Shown here: piece after piece, positions 40,415 through 57,299 of the stretch | How the letters are laid out: every line of letters begins with the position of its first letter | Position numbering within the stretch: the first letter of the stretch is position 1 | Assembly (NCBI GenBank): GCA_024305405.1 | Contig: JAKNDB010000076.1 | Span: 62,001 to 126,000 of the forward strand | Source of the DNA: Dirofilaria immitis | Lineage: Eukaryota; Nematoda; Chromadorea; Rhabditida; Onchocercidae | Reading direction: 5' to 3' | Length of the DNA stretch: 64,000 nucleotides | The notes under the pieces: model-generated | Seen by the model: only the letters and a program-made list of their open reading frames with translations | Told to the model about the DNA's origin: nothing | Databases searched by the model: none | Position numbers and translations under genes: made by a program

Positions 40415-42460
40415 TTTATGAATATGATTGTAAGACAAGAAAAGCATAATGTTTATATTCGATAAATAAATCTCACTGTTCCTTTTCTTAAAATTGCTTT
40501 TGACTTTTCCACACTTAAATTTCATTGCCATCACGTAATAAGTTGAAAGGGCATATTTTTTGTAATAATATGATGTTTTATTTCTTCATTATAAAAAGTC
40601 TAATAACAAATAATTTATATTTAAATTCATTTAAAACAGCCTGATATTTATGCTTTTCTTCGAATGTAATATTTTACGATCAAAAAAAAATTTTAATAAA
40701 TTAATTTTATAATAAAAATAGCAGTGATTAATACAGGGGAAGTGAGGATATTGCTTATATCTTAAATAATATTCTTCAAAAATTGTATTTTATGCAAGAA
40801 TTGATGTACAAGAATTTTTCGAAATTTATTTCAATGGATGAGAAATTAGGTAAATGTTGCAATTTAATAAAAATCTAATTTTGTTTTTAAATCCTTTTAA
40901 AATTTTAAAAGAATATTTTAGAAGCATAAAAAAATGAAATATTTGAAAAAATTTGTTCGAAAATATTTAAAAGATAATAATATTTGCTAGTAAATAAATA
41001 ATTGCAAATATGATTATAATGCGCTGTAATAAATTTTTAAAAAAAAAAATTTTTAAAATATCGTTGATCATAAATCACAAAATATTTATTAAAACTAAAT
41101 AACATTAAAAAAATTGATAATATTAGGAAAAATTGGATTTGCATATAATAAAAATGGAAGGAAAAAAATCACAAATCATAAAATATTTGATGAAATTTTT
41201 TTAAAAAAAGAAAAATTTTAAAAAATTGTTGATTTTTTAAGGATAATGAATTTTAATCGAGTTAATCACATGGCCACGAAGTGCTAACATAAATTTTCAA
41301 AATATTTGAAATTCTATATGCGGTAAGATGAAATAAAGCATTTCACTACTATTTAAGCATTTGAAGTAAATCTTTTTCATTCATTAATTTAATACATTAA
41401 ATGGTAATTAAATACGACAATTTCAATTATATGTCAGAAATCAATTAGTATTATTATTTGGTACTGATGTGTTTATTGTTGCGGTATATTTATAAATAAG
41501 TATGATATAGAAAATTTGTGATTTACTTATCATTTGTTGATTAACATATTAAGTATTGATAAATATTAAGCTCCGTAATTTGTATTATTTTATCAAATGA
41601 TTTTTGGAATATTAAAAAAATGATAATAATCAATGGGAATGAATGATTTTATCAGGAAAATTGGAATATTAACTAGAAAGTTAAACAAATGTGCAAATTA
41701 TTTATCAGCAAGAAAAAGGTTTTGCTTTATTTGATAATTTTTCACTTTAAGACGTTTGTCAATATACCATTTATAATTATTTCCCGACAATATTTTAAAG
41801 CTATTGTTTATCGAATGAGAAACTAGTCTTATCAGCGTTGTAAAAATTTGAAAAATATTTTTTCATTTTTTTCGTTATTATGTAGTTTTTACTCTTCTAA
41901 AAAGCATTCTTTTTACATAACATTTGAAAGTTATTTCAAACATTTTCACATACAGCAATTATTTACATGTATAATTTTAAATGATTTTATTTACTTATTT
42001 CTTTATATTTCATTGCTTTAAACATAAAAATAATAAACTTATCCATAATAGCACAAAATCCAAAAAAATGTTCATATTTTTCCTTTTTAAATTTATCTTT
42101 AAGCATTAAGAAATAAGACAAGAATAATCTTCCATGTTAATATATTAATATCATAAATCACAAAATATTTGATAAAACTAAATAATATTTAAAAAATTGG
42201 TAATATTAGAAAAGAATTGGATTTACATATAATGAAAAAGAAGGGAAAAAAGCAAAAATCATTGCACAAGAAATTTTTTGTAACGTGAAATTATTTGTCT
42301 TTAATATTAAATTTTATATTATCTTTTTATCTTTCGTCTAAACAATAAATTCTAGAAAAATATTAAGTAAACATATTTGCTAACAGTATTATCTAATAGC
42401 ATTTAAGTGATAGTACAATAATGGAACGGCAGTTAGTATCAGTTTGCATCAATTGTTACG
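40415..42460. repeat. Intergenic stretch with ~110-bp direct repeat pair
   Basis: 41068-41178 and 42151-42261 are diverged direct copies, both starting TCATAAATCACAAAATATTT. A third partial copy lies near 41169-41205. No gene was seen in this stretch; it includes the region 5' of the cathepsin gene. Confidence 0.65.
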
Positions 42461-45544
<3,084 letters not shown>

Positions 45545-46225
45545 ATATGATATCGTTAATATAATTTTTTCCATAAAAAGAGAAAAAATTTATTACCTGA
45601 AATATATGAATATAATTAGCATTTATTATTATAATTTAAAATCAATATAACTTCAATCTATTTTAAAATGGTAATGAAATTTTTAATGAAATATGAAATA
45701 CATAAAATTAAAATGTTGTATGATTTTTTCATGCATGCAAATACATTAATTCCTTTGACTATTTTATTCATTTATGAAAATGAATATTTTTAATTTTGAA
45801 TATTCAAAAATACAATTAATTAATGATATCGAGATTTTTAAATCGAAATTTGCAGTTATTTACATTTTCTAATATTCAGATAATATTAATAATTACTGAA
45901 TAAACTGATTTGAAATGAAAAGAATTATTTTTCTTATTTTCAGACAGTCAGAAAAAGTAAACGTTAGAAATAATTCAAAACTGAATTAGCATTCAACACG
46001 TACGATTAATTCGAAATTTGAATTAAAATATTTTTGTCGAAAATCTGAAAGATCTATGGAATATAATATATAGTATAGAAACATTTTTTTATAAAAGTCT
46101 TTGCAATCTCATTCAGTCCCATAGTTAAAATATTGAAAATTACTTTAATTTCTGAAAAGTCAGAAAAGCTGAAAGTTATATACATTATTTCAAATGATGA
46201 AACTTATTTTCTAAAATGTCATAAT
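45545..46225. other. Cathepsin 3' flank, nothing else seen
   Basis: AT-rich sequence. The AATAAA near 45898 is about 350 bases past the cathepsin stop and is only a weak polyadenylation candidate. Confidence 0.35.
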
Positions 46226-46229
46226 AATC

Positions 46230-47720
46230 AAGATTTATTATCATTAATCGAATGATGAAACTTATGTAGCGAGAGGTTTCTTATTAGAGATGATCTGCAA
46301 GTTTTTGATAGAAAATTTATTATGTAACGAAACTTGCTATGACAGACTTTATTCATGACAATTAGGATACGCAAAATTGTTGAGGAATATTGATGATACA
46401 GTAGAAATACAACGAATGAGTAAAGCCCTTTAGTTGTGCGGAAATTATCCGAAGCTTGCTTGTGTTGCACATTGATAGCTAAGTTAGAATTTGCCGTTTA
46501 TAGTTAACGATTAGAACAAAGCAAAACAAAAAATTGAAAAGAAAGGAGAAACAGAAACTTTTCATCAGTTGTTAGCTCTTTCTATAATGGAAGTTACTTT
46601 ATAAAAGATCAAATATTGCATAAGCTTGTTCATCATATGGAAAGGTCTTTATAATATTCCAAACATTACACATAGGCTAACTTTATCAGATTGTGTTGAA
46701 ATGACCGAAATATTTGATAATATAAAAAAATATGCCGAGATATTCAATATATTTTTGTATTCTATAAATATTTCGAGAATATCAATTAATATAATATCAA
46801 ACTCTGGGAAATTTTAAACGATTTGCCAACTCATACTTAATTTTTAATCTTCGAGATCATAGATCGCGCTGAAAGATTGAAACTAACCTCATTATGAAAG
46901 GAACTTGTCGTGAAAGCAATTTTTTCCTTATCCTTATAAAGAAATAGAAGTTATGGATAGAGTTTAGGTCGGGGACAATATGGATTACTGTAAACTTTAT
47001 TCGCGATAATCAGAGCGCATGGTAACAAAGAAAATCGATAGTTGAATACATAACAAAACTAGAAATATTCGTAGTAGAAGAAATTTGCGCGGAATCGATA
47101 GAATATTGAATTGAAACATAGTATCGATCCAGTAGCCAAGCGTACCTTCGTCGAAAAGCGCCTTTTACAATTTCATTCCTTTTATACTTTTCAAAACATC
47201 GGTCATTACATAAGTTCGATTATCATGCGCCAAGATCTTCACAATATTGCAGACATTGTACACAAGCTAATTTATTAGATGAAAACAGTTGCTAGCACAT
47301 TATCGATAATTTACCATTGATGATTAAGCAGTAATTACAAAGTGAGATAACTAAGAGTTTATCATTGATATTATTTTCAAGTCATTGACGTTGGTAATTA
47401 TCCTGAGACACAAAATTTATTTTAAAAATTTCGGTTTTTCGACACAAAAAAAAATTTATCTATTAAAGAAACTTTCCTCACATCATCCATTTCTCTATTC
47501 ACTTCTCCACATTTGTTACCTTGGTTCTTCGTGAGAAGTTTCTCTAGCGATATTTTAATTTTAATACTACTTCAATTGTATTGTCTTATTATGGTTAGCG
47601 AATGCCTACATCGTCTCGATAAATCCCAATTAAATCGTTTATTCCCCGACGCAACCAACAGTCAAAACCTGACAACTCCCATCGCTACAGTAAATAGCGA
47701 TAACTCAAATTAACGAATTT
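46230..47720. repeat. Diverged dispersed repeat family, copy 1 (longest)
   Basis: Three segments recur elsewhere in the window. Around 46328-46400 (TGTAACGAAACTTG, AGGATACGCAA) resembles 57690-57765. Around 46720-46865 (TATTTCGAGAATAT, TTTGCCAACT, TTTTTAATCTTCGAGA) resembles 50255-50490. Around 47470-47590 (CCTCACATCATCCATTTCT, GCGATATTTTAATTTT) resembles 50530-50640 and 53395-53515. Within the copy, 46640-46690 and 47240-47290 also resemble each other. A 66-residue open frame at 47513-47713 with a hydrophobic start lies in it, but I would not call it a gene. Confidence 0.55.
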
Positions 47721-50245
47721 TGCAACAGACTGGAATCATTCCTTAGCGAGCTAATTTCCGGTGTTTTACTTTTGACGATAAAGCTCGGTAATAAGAGACA
47801 AACAGAATAAGATAAATATTTTATTATATTAGGCATAGCAAAATTTATTTATATATGAATATAAATGGTCTAAGCGGCAAGTCGTTTAGAAAATATTCTA
47901 GAATATAATAATTTGATTATCTGAACATATTCATGTGAAAATTATTTCGGTTTTTCCTGCAGCATAAGTTAACTGTCAGAAGTGCCGCAATGATCAAAGC
48001 ATCTGATTTATGCCCACTGCAAGAATCAAGGATCATATCGATATAAAAGGAGTTTTTCACAGCTATCACGCTATGAATCTTTAAGCAGTATTTCTTCTCT
48101 ATGTCTCAATCATGGTTATTCAGTTAATTTAGTTAATTTATGTTTCAAATTGTTGCTCAATTTTACTCAGTTAATCAAACTCAATAATCAGTCAACTCAT
48201 TCGTTAATCAGTACTGTTTAATTCAATCTAACGAGAGAGTTGGATTGAATTGGAAGATATTGGTTTTTTTTTTTTTTCTATTGAATATTTTATAAATCAA
48301 CATATAAAATATGTGAGTGGTTTTTTACAGAAGATAAGTCAAATACAAAATCTATTTTATTACTTTTTCCGTAAAATCGATCGTACATTTACAAATTTAA
48401 TTGAAAAAGTTGATCATACAATATCTATTCTATTATTGGAATAATTCAAATATTTTATGATATAAATATATCAAGATAATCTAAGTTCTTATTATTATGT
48501 AAATAGCTCGCTAGAAAGAAGTAATTTCATAATATAAAGTTATCTTCATCCATATTTTTAAAACCAATGAACTATTCAAACATAATGTTTCAAAAACAAA
48601 TCAATCATTTCCTTATCTGTCAAACTTTATAATTATGTGAATCGCTTAACTGTATAAACATCTTAACTTTCAGTCATCCAAGCATATGAGGTGGTAGAAT
48701 AACATAAATATTTTCTTCCGACACATTAATTGATTATAATATTTCGAGAGTCTTTTACTACTAAGCTGTTAGAAACTTGCAAATACTTGATGTTTAATAA
48801 TTCATAAGATGTTAAAGAACAACACCATAAAAAGGTTGTTGTCTATTGGGAGAAGAGTAACTCGGCAAGCAGTACGATTCAGGTCAATTCTATCATCCTT
48901 CATCAAACAGTCTTCCATTCTGCTATAAACAACCAAAAAGGACCAATCTTCTGATGATATTGATAACAATTTTCATTAATACGATTTCGATAAACCCTTT
49001 ACCAAAGAATAAAACTTTTCCAATAATTATTCTCTGTGGCACAAAGAAAAAACTTCCACAACGTCTATGAAAGTGTTTTTTCAACAAATTTTAACATATT
49101 AAATTTGTTCTTAATGTCATTTTTTAAATGTATATCCTAGAGCATGAATATTTTTTCTGTTTGAACTTTGGTAATGCATAGTGCGAAAATTAAATAATCG
49201 ATGGAAATAGTTGCAAATTCTTTGAAAGCATGAACAAATAGCTTGAGAGATAAAGAAAAAACTTTGTTTATTGTTAGTATTTCTTGCATAAAAATTGGTC
49301 AGCTATGTCACTTGTGATATAATTATCGGTTATTAGACCAGTTTTATGATTTGATAAATTAGCAGTACATACTTTTCAATAAAAAATCCATATCTTTTTC
49401 ATTATTCCCATATTATCCGATAATGTTATAATTACATGCATTCTTTAGAGGAAGAAGGCAAGTTATTATGAAACTTTTAGTCATTCAATTTTTAAATTTT
49501 TCGTAATATCTTTTAGCAATTTTATACATATGCTAAAAATTACTACAAAAATTAATTTCGATAAATTGTTATGCAGTATAAAAATAATAAAACAAATGTG
49601 GAAAGTCCATACTATCGAAATAATTTTATAATATAAGTAACAAGCCACTTATATTTCGAAATATTTTTTCGATCTTATCATTTATTCAATTCTAATATAT
49701 ATGTAAATTTTTTCAGCCCAAGTTCCGTAATGCTTTCAACACCTGCAAACTTATGCCTCCAATATCTCCTGAATTAATTTACATATAAATTCTTATACTA
49801 AAAAACTAGGTTCACATTCAATGATTAAAATGTGATATGCAAATTAGTTTTTGTTTATATAACTGTTTTTCCCATCAAAACAACTGTATGATCTACGCTT
49901 TACCATCTGTTCTCATCTTTATATCCAGTTTTATATCATGATGTACTATGCTTTTCACATCTGTGCACTCAGTAACAGTATTAGGCCCGCAAGAACAGAT
50001 TCTTCTCCTAGACTAATACTAAGAAACCATCTCAAAGCCCTCTTCTAGTTAGTGCTGGACTAAAACGATTCCATTATCGTTCAACTCTGTTTTCTGTTCT
50101 GTTCGCTAATAAATATTTCGATTTTCTGCTACACAATGTTACTGCATCCAAGCGATACTCTTCTTAGACACATATTTAAAAAAAGGTTGAAACTGCACTC
50201 TGTTCTTTATTATAGTTAAAATTCATCAGCCTCCAAATAACTGTT
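47721..50245. other. AT-rich stretch, no gene seen
   Basis: Contains a T-run at about 48267-48279 and short repeats of GTTAATTTAGTTAATTTA and TCAGTCAACTC near 48120-48210. No coherent coding. Confidence 0.4.
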
Positions 50246-50249
50246 ATAT

Positions 50250-50660
50250 TTTATACTATAAATATATTGAGATATTCAAGACATTTTTATATTCTACAAA
50301 TATTTCGGAAATATTAAGTAGTATGATATTGAACTTTGGAAAGTTGTGTTTGCCAATATTATAGTATCAAATCGTGGGAAGTTATAAACATTTACGGCAT
50401 TGACTTCCAATTGCACTTGGAAAATTATAAATATTTGCCAACTAATAATTTCATTTTTAATCTTCGAGAACATAAATGTTATTGAAAAACGTAAATAACT
50501 TCACTATAAAGGAGCTAGTATCCACGAAAGGGACCATTCCTCACATTATTCATTTCTGCATGCATTCTGTTTTCGCTACCTTAGTTTGTTGTGAGCACTT
50601 TTTCCAACGGTATTTTAATTTTGATTTCCAATTGTATTAAGGATATATTTTTATTGTAGT
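50250..50660. repeat. Dispersed repeat family, copy 2
   Basis: Aligns by eye with parts of 46720-46865 and 47470-47590 in the same order and orientation, with many substitutions and indels. Confidence 0.5.
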
Positions 50661-50929
50661 TGTGGGAATAACCAAAATATTTTCATGTAATATAAATGAA
50701 TGTTACGATGTCTAATGTAAGAAATTATTTTAATATTCATTTTTGTTCTTATTATCTATCTTCAATAGTAAAATTCATATGTAACTGTTTTTGATATTGT
50801 AGCAGAATCTGTGTATAATTTTAGAAAATACTTTCCCATCAAATACCGTGCTAATGCAGCGTGGGAATGTTTTCAACAAATATATTCACTGTAAAAGAAT
50901 TTATTCATTCCACTTTTTCATTTCTGCAA

Positions 50930-51226
50930 TCAGCGACTTTGCGAGTGGTTGACGCTTTTGATACCAGATACTTTTTTATTTTTCGATTGTAATTTCGGTT
51001 CTACTAATGATACTTCGTAATTATATTGCATGCATTGTAATACGTCGGTAAACATTATCGCAACATTCGTATCGTTATAATAATCCTCGTAGAGCGTTTC
51101 ATTACGCCATGGATACCTTATTTTCAACTCTGTCTTGCACACAAGGAAATTTTTATCACAGTAGACAACAAAATTAATATGAGCGTTTCGTTTGAAATGT
51201 GCTAGCTGTTGTCTCCACTCTCTCAC
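50930..51226 (-). CDS. Unrecognised open frame of 98 codons
   Basis: On the minus strand this frame has more balanced codons than its surroundings and reads as a globular peptide (REWRQQLAHFKRNAHINFVV, KIRYPWRNETLYEDYYND, FTDVLQCMQYNYEVSLVEP). It opens at a GTG rather than ATG, so if real it is an exon fragment. The site before it (TTTACCTTG) is not a clear acceptor. No neighbouring exon was found. It might be a relic of a gene or transposon. Confidence 0.3.
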   Translation of the reverse strand: MREWRQQLAHFKRNAHINFVVYCDKNFLVCKTELKIRYPWRNETLYEDYYNDTNVAIMFTDVLQCMQYNYEVSLVEPKLQSKNKKVSGIKSVNHSQSR

Positions 51227-52713
51227 AAGGTAAAGTGAAAACTTTCAAGACAGTCGGGTTTTCAGGAAATTAGGTGGAGTCATATATTTCTATGAATAGA
51301 GTTTCAAATTTTTTTAAAAACTGAATAAAGTTTAATATTTTTATATGCAGCAGAGCAAAAATTTTGTTTGGATTTTGACCATTTTTGATTAGCTGTCCTA
51401 AATAATAATTATTAAAAAGTTTTGTTCTTCATTAATGGGTTATTGATGGTATAAGTTTTTAACAGTTGTTACCAATATGTCATTGAAAAGTTGGAATAGA
51501 GTTATTCTTAGTTCATTAATAGCAGAGATGTTTATTGAGGATAGTCTAATAAAGAATGGATAGTAGGATTCAACGTATTGCTTGTCGAATTAGCGATTTC
51601 ATTTCTAAGTTATTAATCGGCTCTTTAGGCAATCATTTTTCATATGTGAAGATACTTTTAATATTGCAATAACATTTTATGATCTTGAAAATCAAAAATC
51701 TGGTTGTAATTGTGGAAGACATTTACAATTTGTCGAAATCAAATATAATTTTGGTAATTATTAACATTCGCTTAAAATCTAAATTAATTACAAGGTTGAT
51801 AGTTAAGAGATGTTTGTAAGACTTTTAGATGACTCGCATGATCATAAGATGAGGATTAAGTCATCATATTTACATTATTTCGATCATTCACATGATCTTA
51901 AGATGAGGATTTAGAAGAGTGATTTATATGTTTAGAATTATTTCAAGATTTGATGGTCATTGATTTGTTTCGAAATTCCTTCAAAATTTTGTATTAAAAT
52001 TTAAAATAAATTTGAGAAATATAGCGAATAATATTCTATTTGATCTCCTTGGGAATAACTATAATTTTCTCTCGATTTAAAATTTCGAAATATGATGGTC
52101 AAAACTTAGATCGAATCAAATTGAATTTATAGCAGTAATTATGATTAGTAGTATAAAAATACCAATAGTGAACAATTTTAATGCATAGATTTTGAATCCT
52201 TTTCTTTAATTAATTCTGTAATTTGCCAAATTCATTTACCAACTACTCGTCGATTGTATTTCTTTTGACTCGCCGTGTTTGGTTTTCTTTCCAGCTATTA
52301 TAATCGGATATCTTTGTTATGGATAATACTGTTAATATTGAGTAATTCTTCCAATGTTTAGCGTGTTGTGAATTTCTTGTAGTACTAACTCCTCGGGGCT
52401 ATGGGATGGTCCTTTTTTATAGTAGTCTGAAAGGAGCAGTTTTGGAGGAATCTCCCAATACTATTTAACTGGATTTAACGGATAGCGTATAATATAAATA
52501 GCTTGTTAGATAAAATTATTTTATAAAATTGTCTCCGTTTTTCCCGGATAAAGTGTGCCATTGGGAGGAAGTGAACCAGTTCTTTTCTTTCCTTAAGGTT
52601 GGTGAGAAGCATTGTAAATTAATTTATATAATTTACAGAGCACAAGCTTTTGTTGTTCTATTGTAAGGAGGAGATTTACAAGGATGGTTATATTTAGGTA
52701 TAAGAAATCTTTT

Positions 52714-52848
52714 ATGGAATGAGAACATCCGCCGGAAACGGCGCCATGAGAATGGTTTACATTTTATAAGCAATGATTCGTATGGAATGAGAACATCCGC
52801 CGGAAACGGCGCCATGAGAATTGTTTACATTTTATAAGCAATGAATGA
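52714..52848. repeat. 68-bp tandem duplication, each unit with a GC-rich GAAA-loop hairpin
   Basis: Two nearly identical 68-bp units start at 52714 and 52782. Each holds CGCCG-GAAA-CGGCG (52730-52743 and 52798-52811), a perfect 5-bp GC stem closed by a GAAA loop, in a window that is otherwise AT-rich. No coding context was seen. Confidence 0.9.
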
Positions 52849-53309
52849 TTCATAGAAAAATAAAGATTTAGAAATATTTATAATTAAAAAGTAGTTTCGA
52901 GAAAATTCTCGACACAAGCTGATTATTCGAAAGACATGCTTTAGCCTATTGAAACTCCAAATGCAACAATTTCATGATGCGCTTCATCATTTTTCGTGTC
53001 AGAATAACCGAAATATTTTATAAATAAATCGAGATAACCAAAATATTTTTGTATTATCTGAGTACCTCGATAACGATTTGTGATACAATCCAAAACAAAT
53101 CGTTAATAAAATCTTAATCTAATCACTTGAAATTCTCAAATTAATTCCAAACTAATCAAATTATATTTTGCACGACTCATCATCTAACATGAACGGATGC
53201 CACGTTGCCGAATATATGAATCATTTATCTATTCTCATCTTTGTTTCCTTTATATCTTAAATAGCAAAATATCGTAGACTCACATGTAGGTATCTCCGCC
53301 ATTATAACA

Positions 53310-53540
53310 AAGCCTATGTGCAATGTTTAAAATACTTTCCAATCCAATAGCCATGCTTATACAACATTGGAAATGTTTTTAAGCATCTTCATTACAAAAA
53401 GTTCGTTGCTCGTTTTAGAAGTCATTTTCGCTACGCTTTATTCTCCATGGGCAGTTCGTCCGGCGATATTTTGTTCTTTGATTTTATTTCATTTGAATTG
53501 ACGATATTTCTTTATCACATTGTGCAAAGCGGTAGATTCC
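53310..53540. repeat. Dispersed repeat family, copy 3
   Basis: 53320-53400 resembles 50820-50890 (ATACTTTCC, AATGTTTT). 53395-53515 resembles 47470-47590 and 50530-50640. Confidence 0.45.
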
Positions 53541-53796
53541 AACAAAATGGTGACTTGTTTCCTTTAATTACTCTAAATATAGCCTCCACTCCTTCATAGA
53601 AACAACAGAAACCTTCGTGACATTTTAATTCAAACTTAATATTTGTTTTGGTGCATTCTTTACATATTTTCGCAAGTTTATTGTATAGATCTAGTTAGCT
53701 TTATTGACTATAGATCATAAATTTTAAATGATTAAATACCTGTTATCCTGGTGGAAAATAGCGTCAGAGATTAATTACCGATTTATTATTATTGAA

Positions 53797-54335
53797 TATT
53801 TTATTCCAATGATTCCATATTTATTTTCTTAGAAAAGATTATTTCCTAAAAAATTTATTTTTAGGAAAAATATTCTATCTAATGTAGGTTGAATTTTCTG
53901 CTGCTGCAGCATATTATTTTAAAATTAATGAAATCAATAAATCATTAATCGTTTCAAATCTAATATAGGCTGAAATAAATATTAGCGACATGCTGTAATT
54001 TTTAGTAGTGTGAACCATATAGCTTAGTACTGTAAAAATCACACAAAGGAAATTAAATGCCTAAATAGATTCTCTTATAAATTGAATTAAATATTATCAT
54101 AATAATCAATGCAATTTAGTGATAAATTTCCTCCTGAATAATACACATTTTATAGTTGATATCTTTTTTGATTTATTTGCATCATTATAAAGTTAGAAGA
54201 ATGAATAGTTTTTCCGGAATTATCATTTGGTTATATAAACTGTTCAATATACACTTCCTAATATAACATGATTGTTTTTTTCTATTATCGATATTAACTG
54301 ATCTATCATGGATATTTTTATTGAGCAACTACTTG
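53797..54335 (+). repeat. Dispersed direct repeat, right copy
   Basis: Nearly identical to 8675-9221 over about 540 bp in the same orientation. The CTG run has three units here against six. Homopolymers differ by one base at several sites (for example ATTTTTAG here, ATTTTTTAG there). Both ends diverge abruptly. Confidence 0.82.
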
Positions 54336-57295
54336 TTATTAAATTATAATTTAGCAAACTTTTTGAGCAAAAATGAAATATACAAGCACTAAATATTTGC
54401 TTATCACGCTACGTAATAGAAATATTAACCTGAAACTTTACTACTTAATACAAAATATCTGATAAATTTATTTATCATATGTATTATCATACTTCTTATT
54501 TCAATAAGCCACATTTTTTAAATTTTACTTGCCTCATTTTAGCTTAACGCTTATTCATCCTTATCATGTATTTGCAATTTATTTCCATTTTTGAATTGAA
54601 ATAAAAGAAATAAGACTGCCAAGATTAAGAATACACTGAAAAGAAATACAATACTGCAAAACCGGAGAAATAGCGTTTGTCGGGAAACCCGAAGAAATTG
54701 TTGATCTATAATTGACATCCAGATTTATGAGGTTGCATTCCACACTCTTTAGTTGGTGTTAAAATTAACTTCTGCCATACATTCGTTGCCAGAATATTAT
54801 CAATTGTTATCTATTATAAACATTTTTTGCCGCGGTTATGTGCTCCTTTTATGTATATTATGTCAGTGTATGTGTGGGAAAATGAACTCCCTTTTTCCCA
54901 TCTGTTTTTCCTTTTCTATATGACACGGTATATCATTGATTTATCCCATGTATCTCTAGATGGTCTTTTCTTTATCTTATGTGTCTTATATGATTACTCC
55001 TTAACAAGACCTTGCCCCGTAGAGGGCATATAGATAGTGTATTACCAGTCAAAGGGTTCTTTAATGTATTGTTCAGTGAGGTTCTAGTGGTAAACGGTCG
55101 GGTTGTAGTTGGGCTTTCACAGCTGGTGAGCGACGGTGCTTCCTTCCTTATCTGAGAAACACCTCGAAGAACCCTTGATAATATGTTCTCTAAGTAATAA
55201 AGCAGTTTCTTCTTATCAGTATCAGTAACTTTCGATCCAGTAAACCTTTCGAAATATAATTATCTGTGAAACATCAACTGCTCCACCACATCAAGGAAGG
55301 AAAGCGTTTTTTGAATTTTAGTGACAATTGATGCTAATGATTCTATATTTTTATTATTTAATTTTCTTCTTTTCGCCAGAATTTGTCCAAACTATTGTAA
55401 AGATCTTGTGGCTTTTTCCAACTAATTACCTTTTCATCTATGTAGCATTGACTGAAATTTTCGGTCTAGCTATCTCACTTTTTTGAGAATCTAGCCATTT
55501 CACCTTGTTCAGAGTTATTTTTCTCCACAAAGCATTGGATATGAGTTTTCGGCCAGATGATCTCGCTTTCTTATTCGGATTGTGGAACCAGCTGCCTATC
55601 CTTTTGCGGAAGGGAACACCGAAACTTGGTTTTTTCTTTCGACATCTTCGTATTGATTAATGAATTGACTAAAATTGTTGAGTTCATTTCTTTTTGATTG
55701 CAAGAGCCTTTGTATGCCATCCTATATTTGATATGACACAGTGCAATTGCGAAGATCTTTGCAATAGAACCATAAATCTTTCTTTCCCTTGCAATTATTT
55801 GTCTCATGTCCTGTTTGAAAATAATTGATGGCTGTGTTATTTTATACATATATATTCTATTCTTTGAGAGTGGAATAAGTTTGGCTTTCGTTATCCCAAT
55901 GGTTTTTATTAATGAATATGTAGGGTCTTCTGATCGGGGAAATATACTGTGATTTGATGCAAATGAATCTTGGTGAGAAAAGTTTTGTTTAAGGAAAGGA
56001 TTTATTTCTTCGTCTACTTTAGAAAATAAAATCAGATAATATCACGTTCAAAATTAATCGCGTAGTTATAGGAGAGATGGATTGGTAGAGATGGATCGAG
56101 AGTGAATCGAATTGGAGGTGTTGGTTATCGATGAACTGAATAACTGCTGGTATTGATTAATTGAATAACTAAAGATTGAAACTTATCAGTTGATCGAAGG
56201 AGCTCCTTTTATACCAGTGATCCTTGGTCTTTATAGTGGATGGTTACAATATATAAATAATATGAAGGGTTTAGTTATCACAGTAAAGAATAAGAAATGA
56301 TTATTATTTCAAATATGTGCAAAAACTTTGATCGTTACAAAATGCCAGATAATTAGTACAAATTTCACCGTTTTTTAATGCACGTAAGAGTTGACCATGT
56401 TGCAATGGTCAACATCATGGACAATTAGCACAGCTTTCAACAATTTAGTAATACACATAAGCTTTTGATTTTTGTAATATTCCAGACCATTAGCATAATT
56501 TTCAGTTTGTAAGGAAATGTTACTATATTACAAAATACTTTGATTATTATAATATCTAAAATTTTCAGATTTTCTGACATTTTTTTCCTTACCAGTTTGC
56601 GTAATTTTCGTTTTATTTGGACTTAGCTTAGGGCTATTGGATTTAAATTGCCTTATTGCGGCTAAGAGAAAAGTTTTTCCGTCATTGATTTATATTCGTT
56701 AATTTTTTATCCCTAGGATAAGTTGATTTCCAATCACATTTTCGCATTCCTGAACTAGTGCTGCCAAAACTATCGGGAATTCACTGATCATGATTCCTGT
56801 TTTCCTTTTGTTTATGCGCTCTATCCAAAATCAATGCTGGTAATCTGCTTGCTGTTGCTTTCTCGATACCAGGTTGCTCTAATTCTCGCTTATCATTCTA
56901 GTCGCGGAATTCTTCCATCAACTCTTTTCCTGTCTTTATCGTCTCATTTTAATGAATAAAATGAAATCCGTTACTTAGTGAATTTTTAATAGATTTTTAC
57001 ACCGGCCAATTAATACTTTATCAGTTATAAAATTTTCCTCTTTTTCGTGAAGGAATGGAGATTTCGATAACCTAATAAAGCGCTTTAGAATATTTCTATA
57101 GGATTACGATGCACGTCACAATAATTTTTATTGGTTTCTACCTTGCGTAATAAAGATATATCGCTCGTACAATGAAGTATAATCAAAAAATAAAGTATTG
57201 TTCAGGGAATTACTCATAAGTAATAATAACCAAAGGTAGTAAATGAATGGAGAAATGAACCATGAAAAGATCAGCCAAAATGGAATAACTCCTTT
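54336..57295. other. Intergenic stretch, no gene recognised
   Basis: Less AT-biased than its neighbours between about 54700 and 55300. That part holds an AATAAAG at about 55195 followed by TTATCAGTATCAGTAAC. It could be the end of an old LTR or a 3' UTR, but I see no matching partner. Short tandem-like GAGATGGAT and TGATTAATTGAATAACT words occur near 56075-56170. Confidence 0.3.
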
Positions 57296-57299
57296 TGCA

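Noticed and set aside
55014..55260. Possible LTR end or RNA gene in the less AT-rich block
   Set aside because: No matching second LTR, no cloverleaf or box A/B pattern could be seen; recorded only as an unassigned interval.
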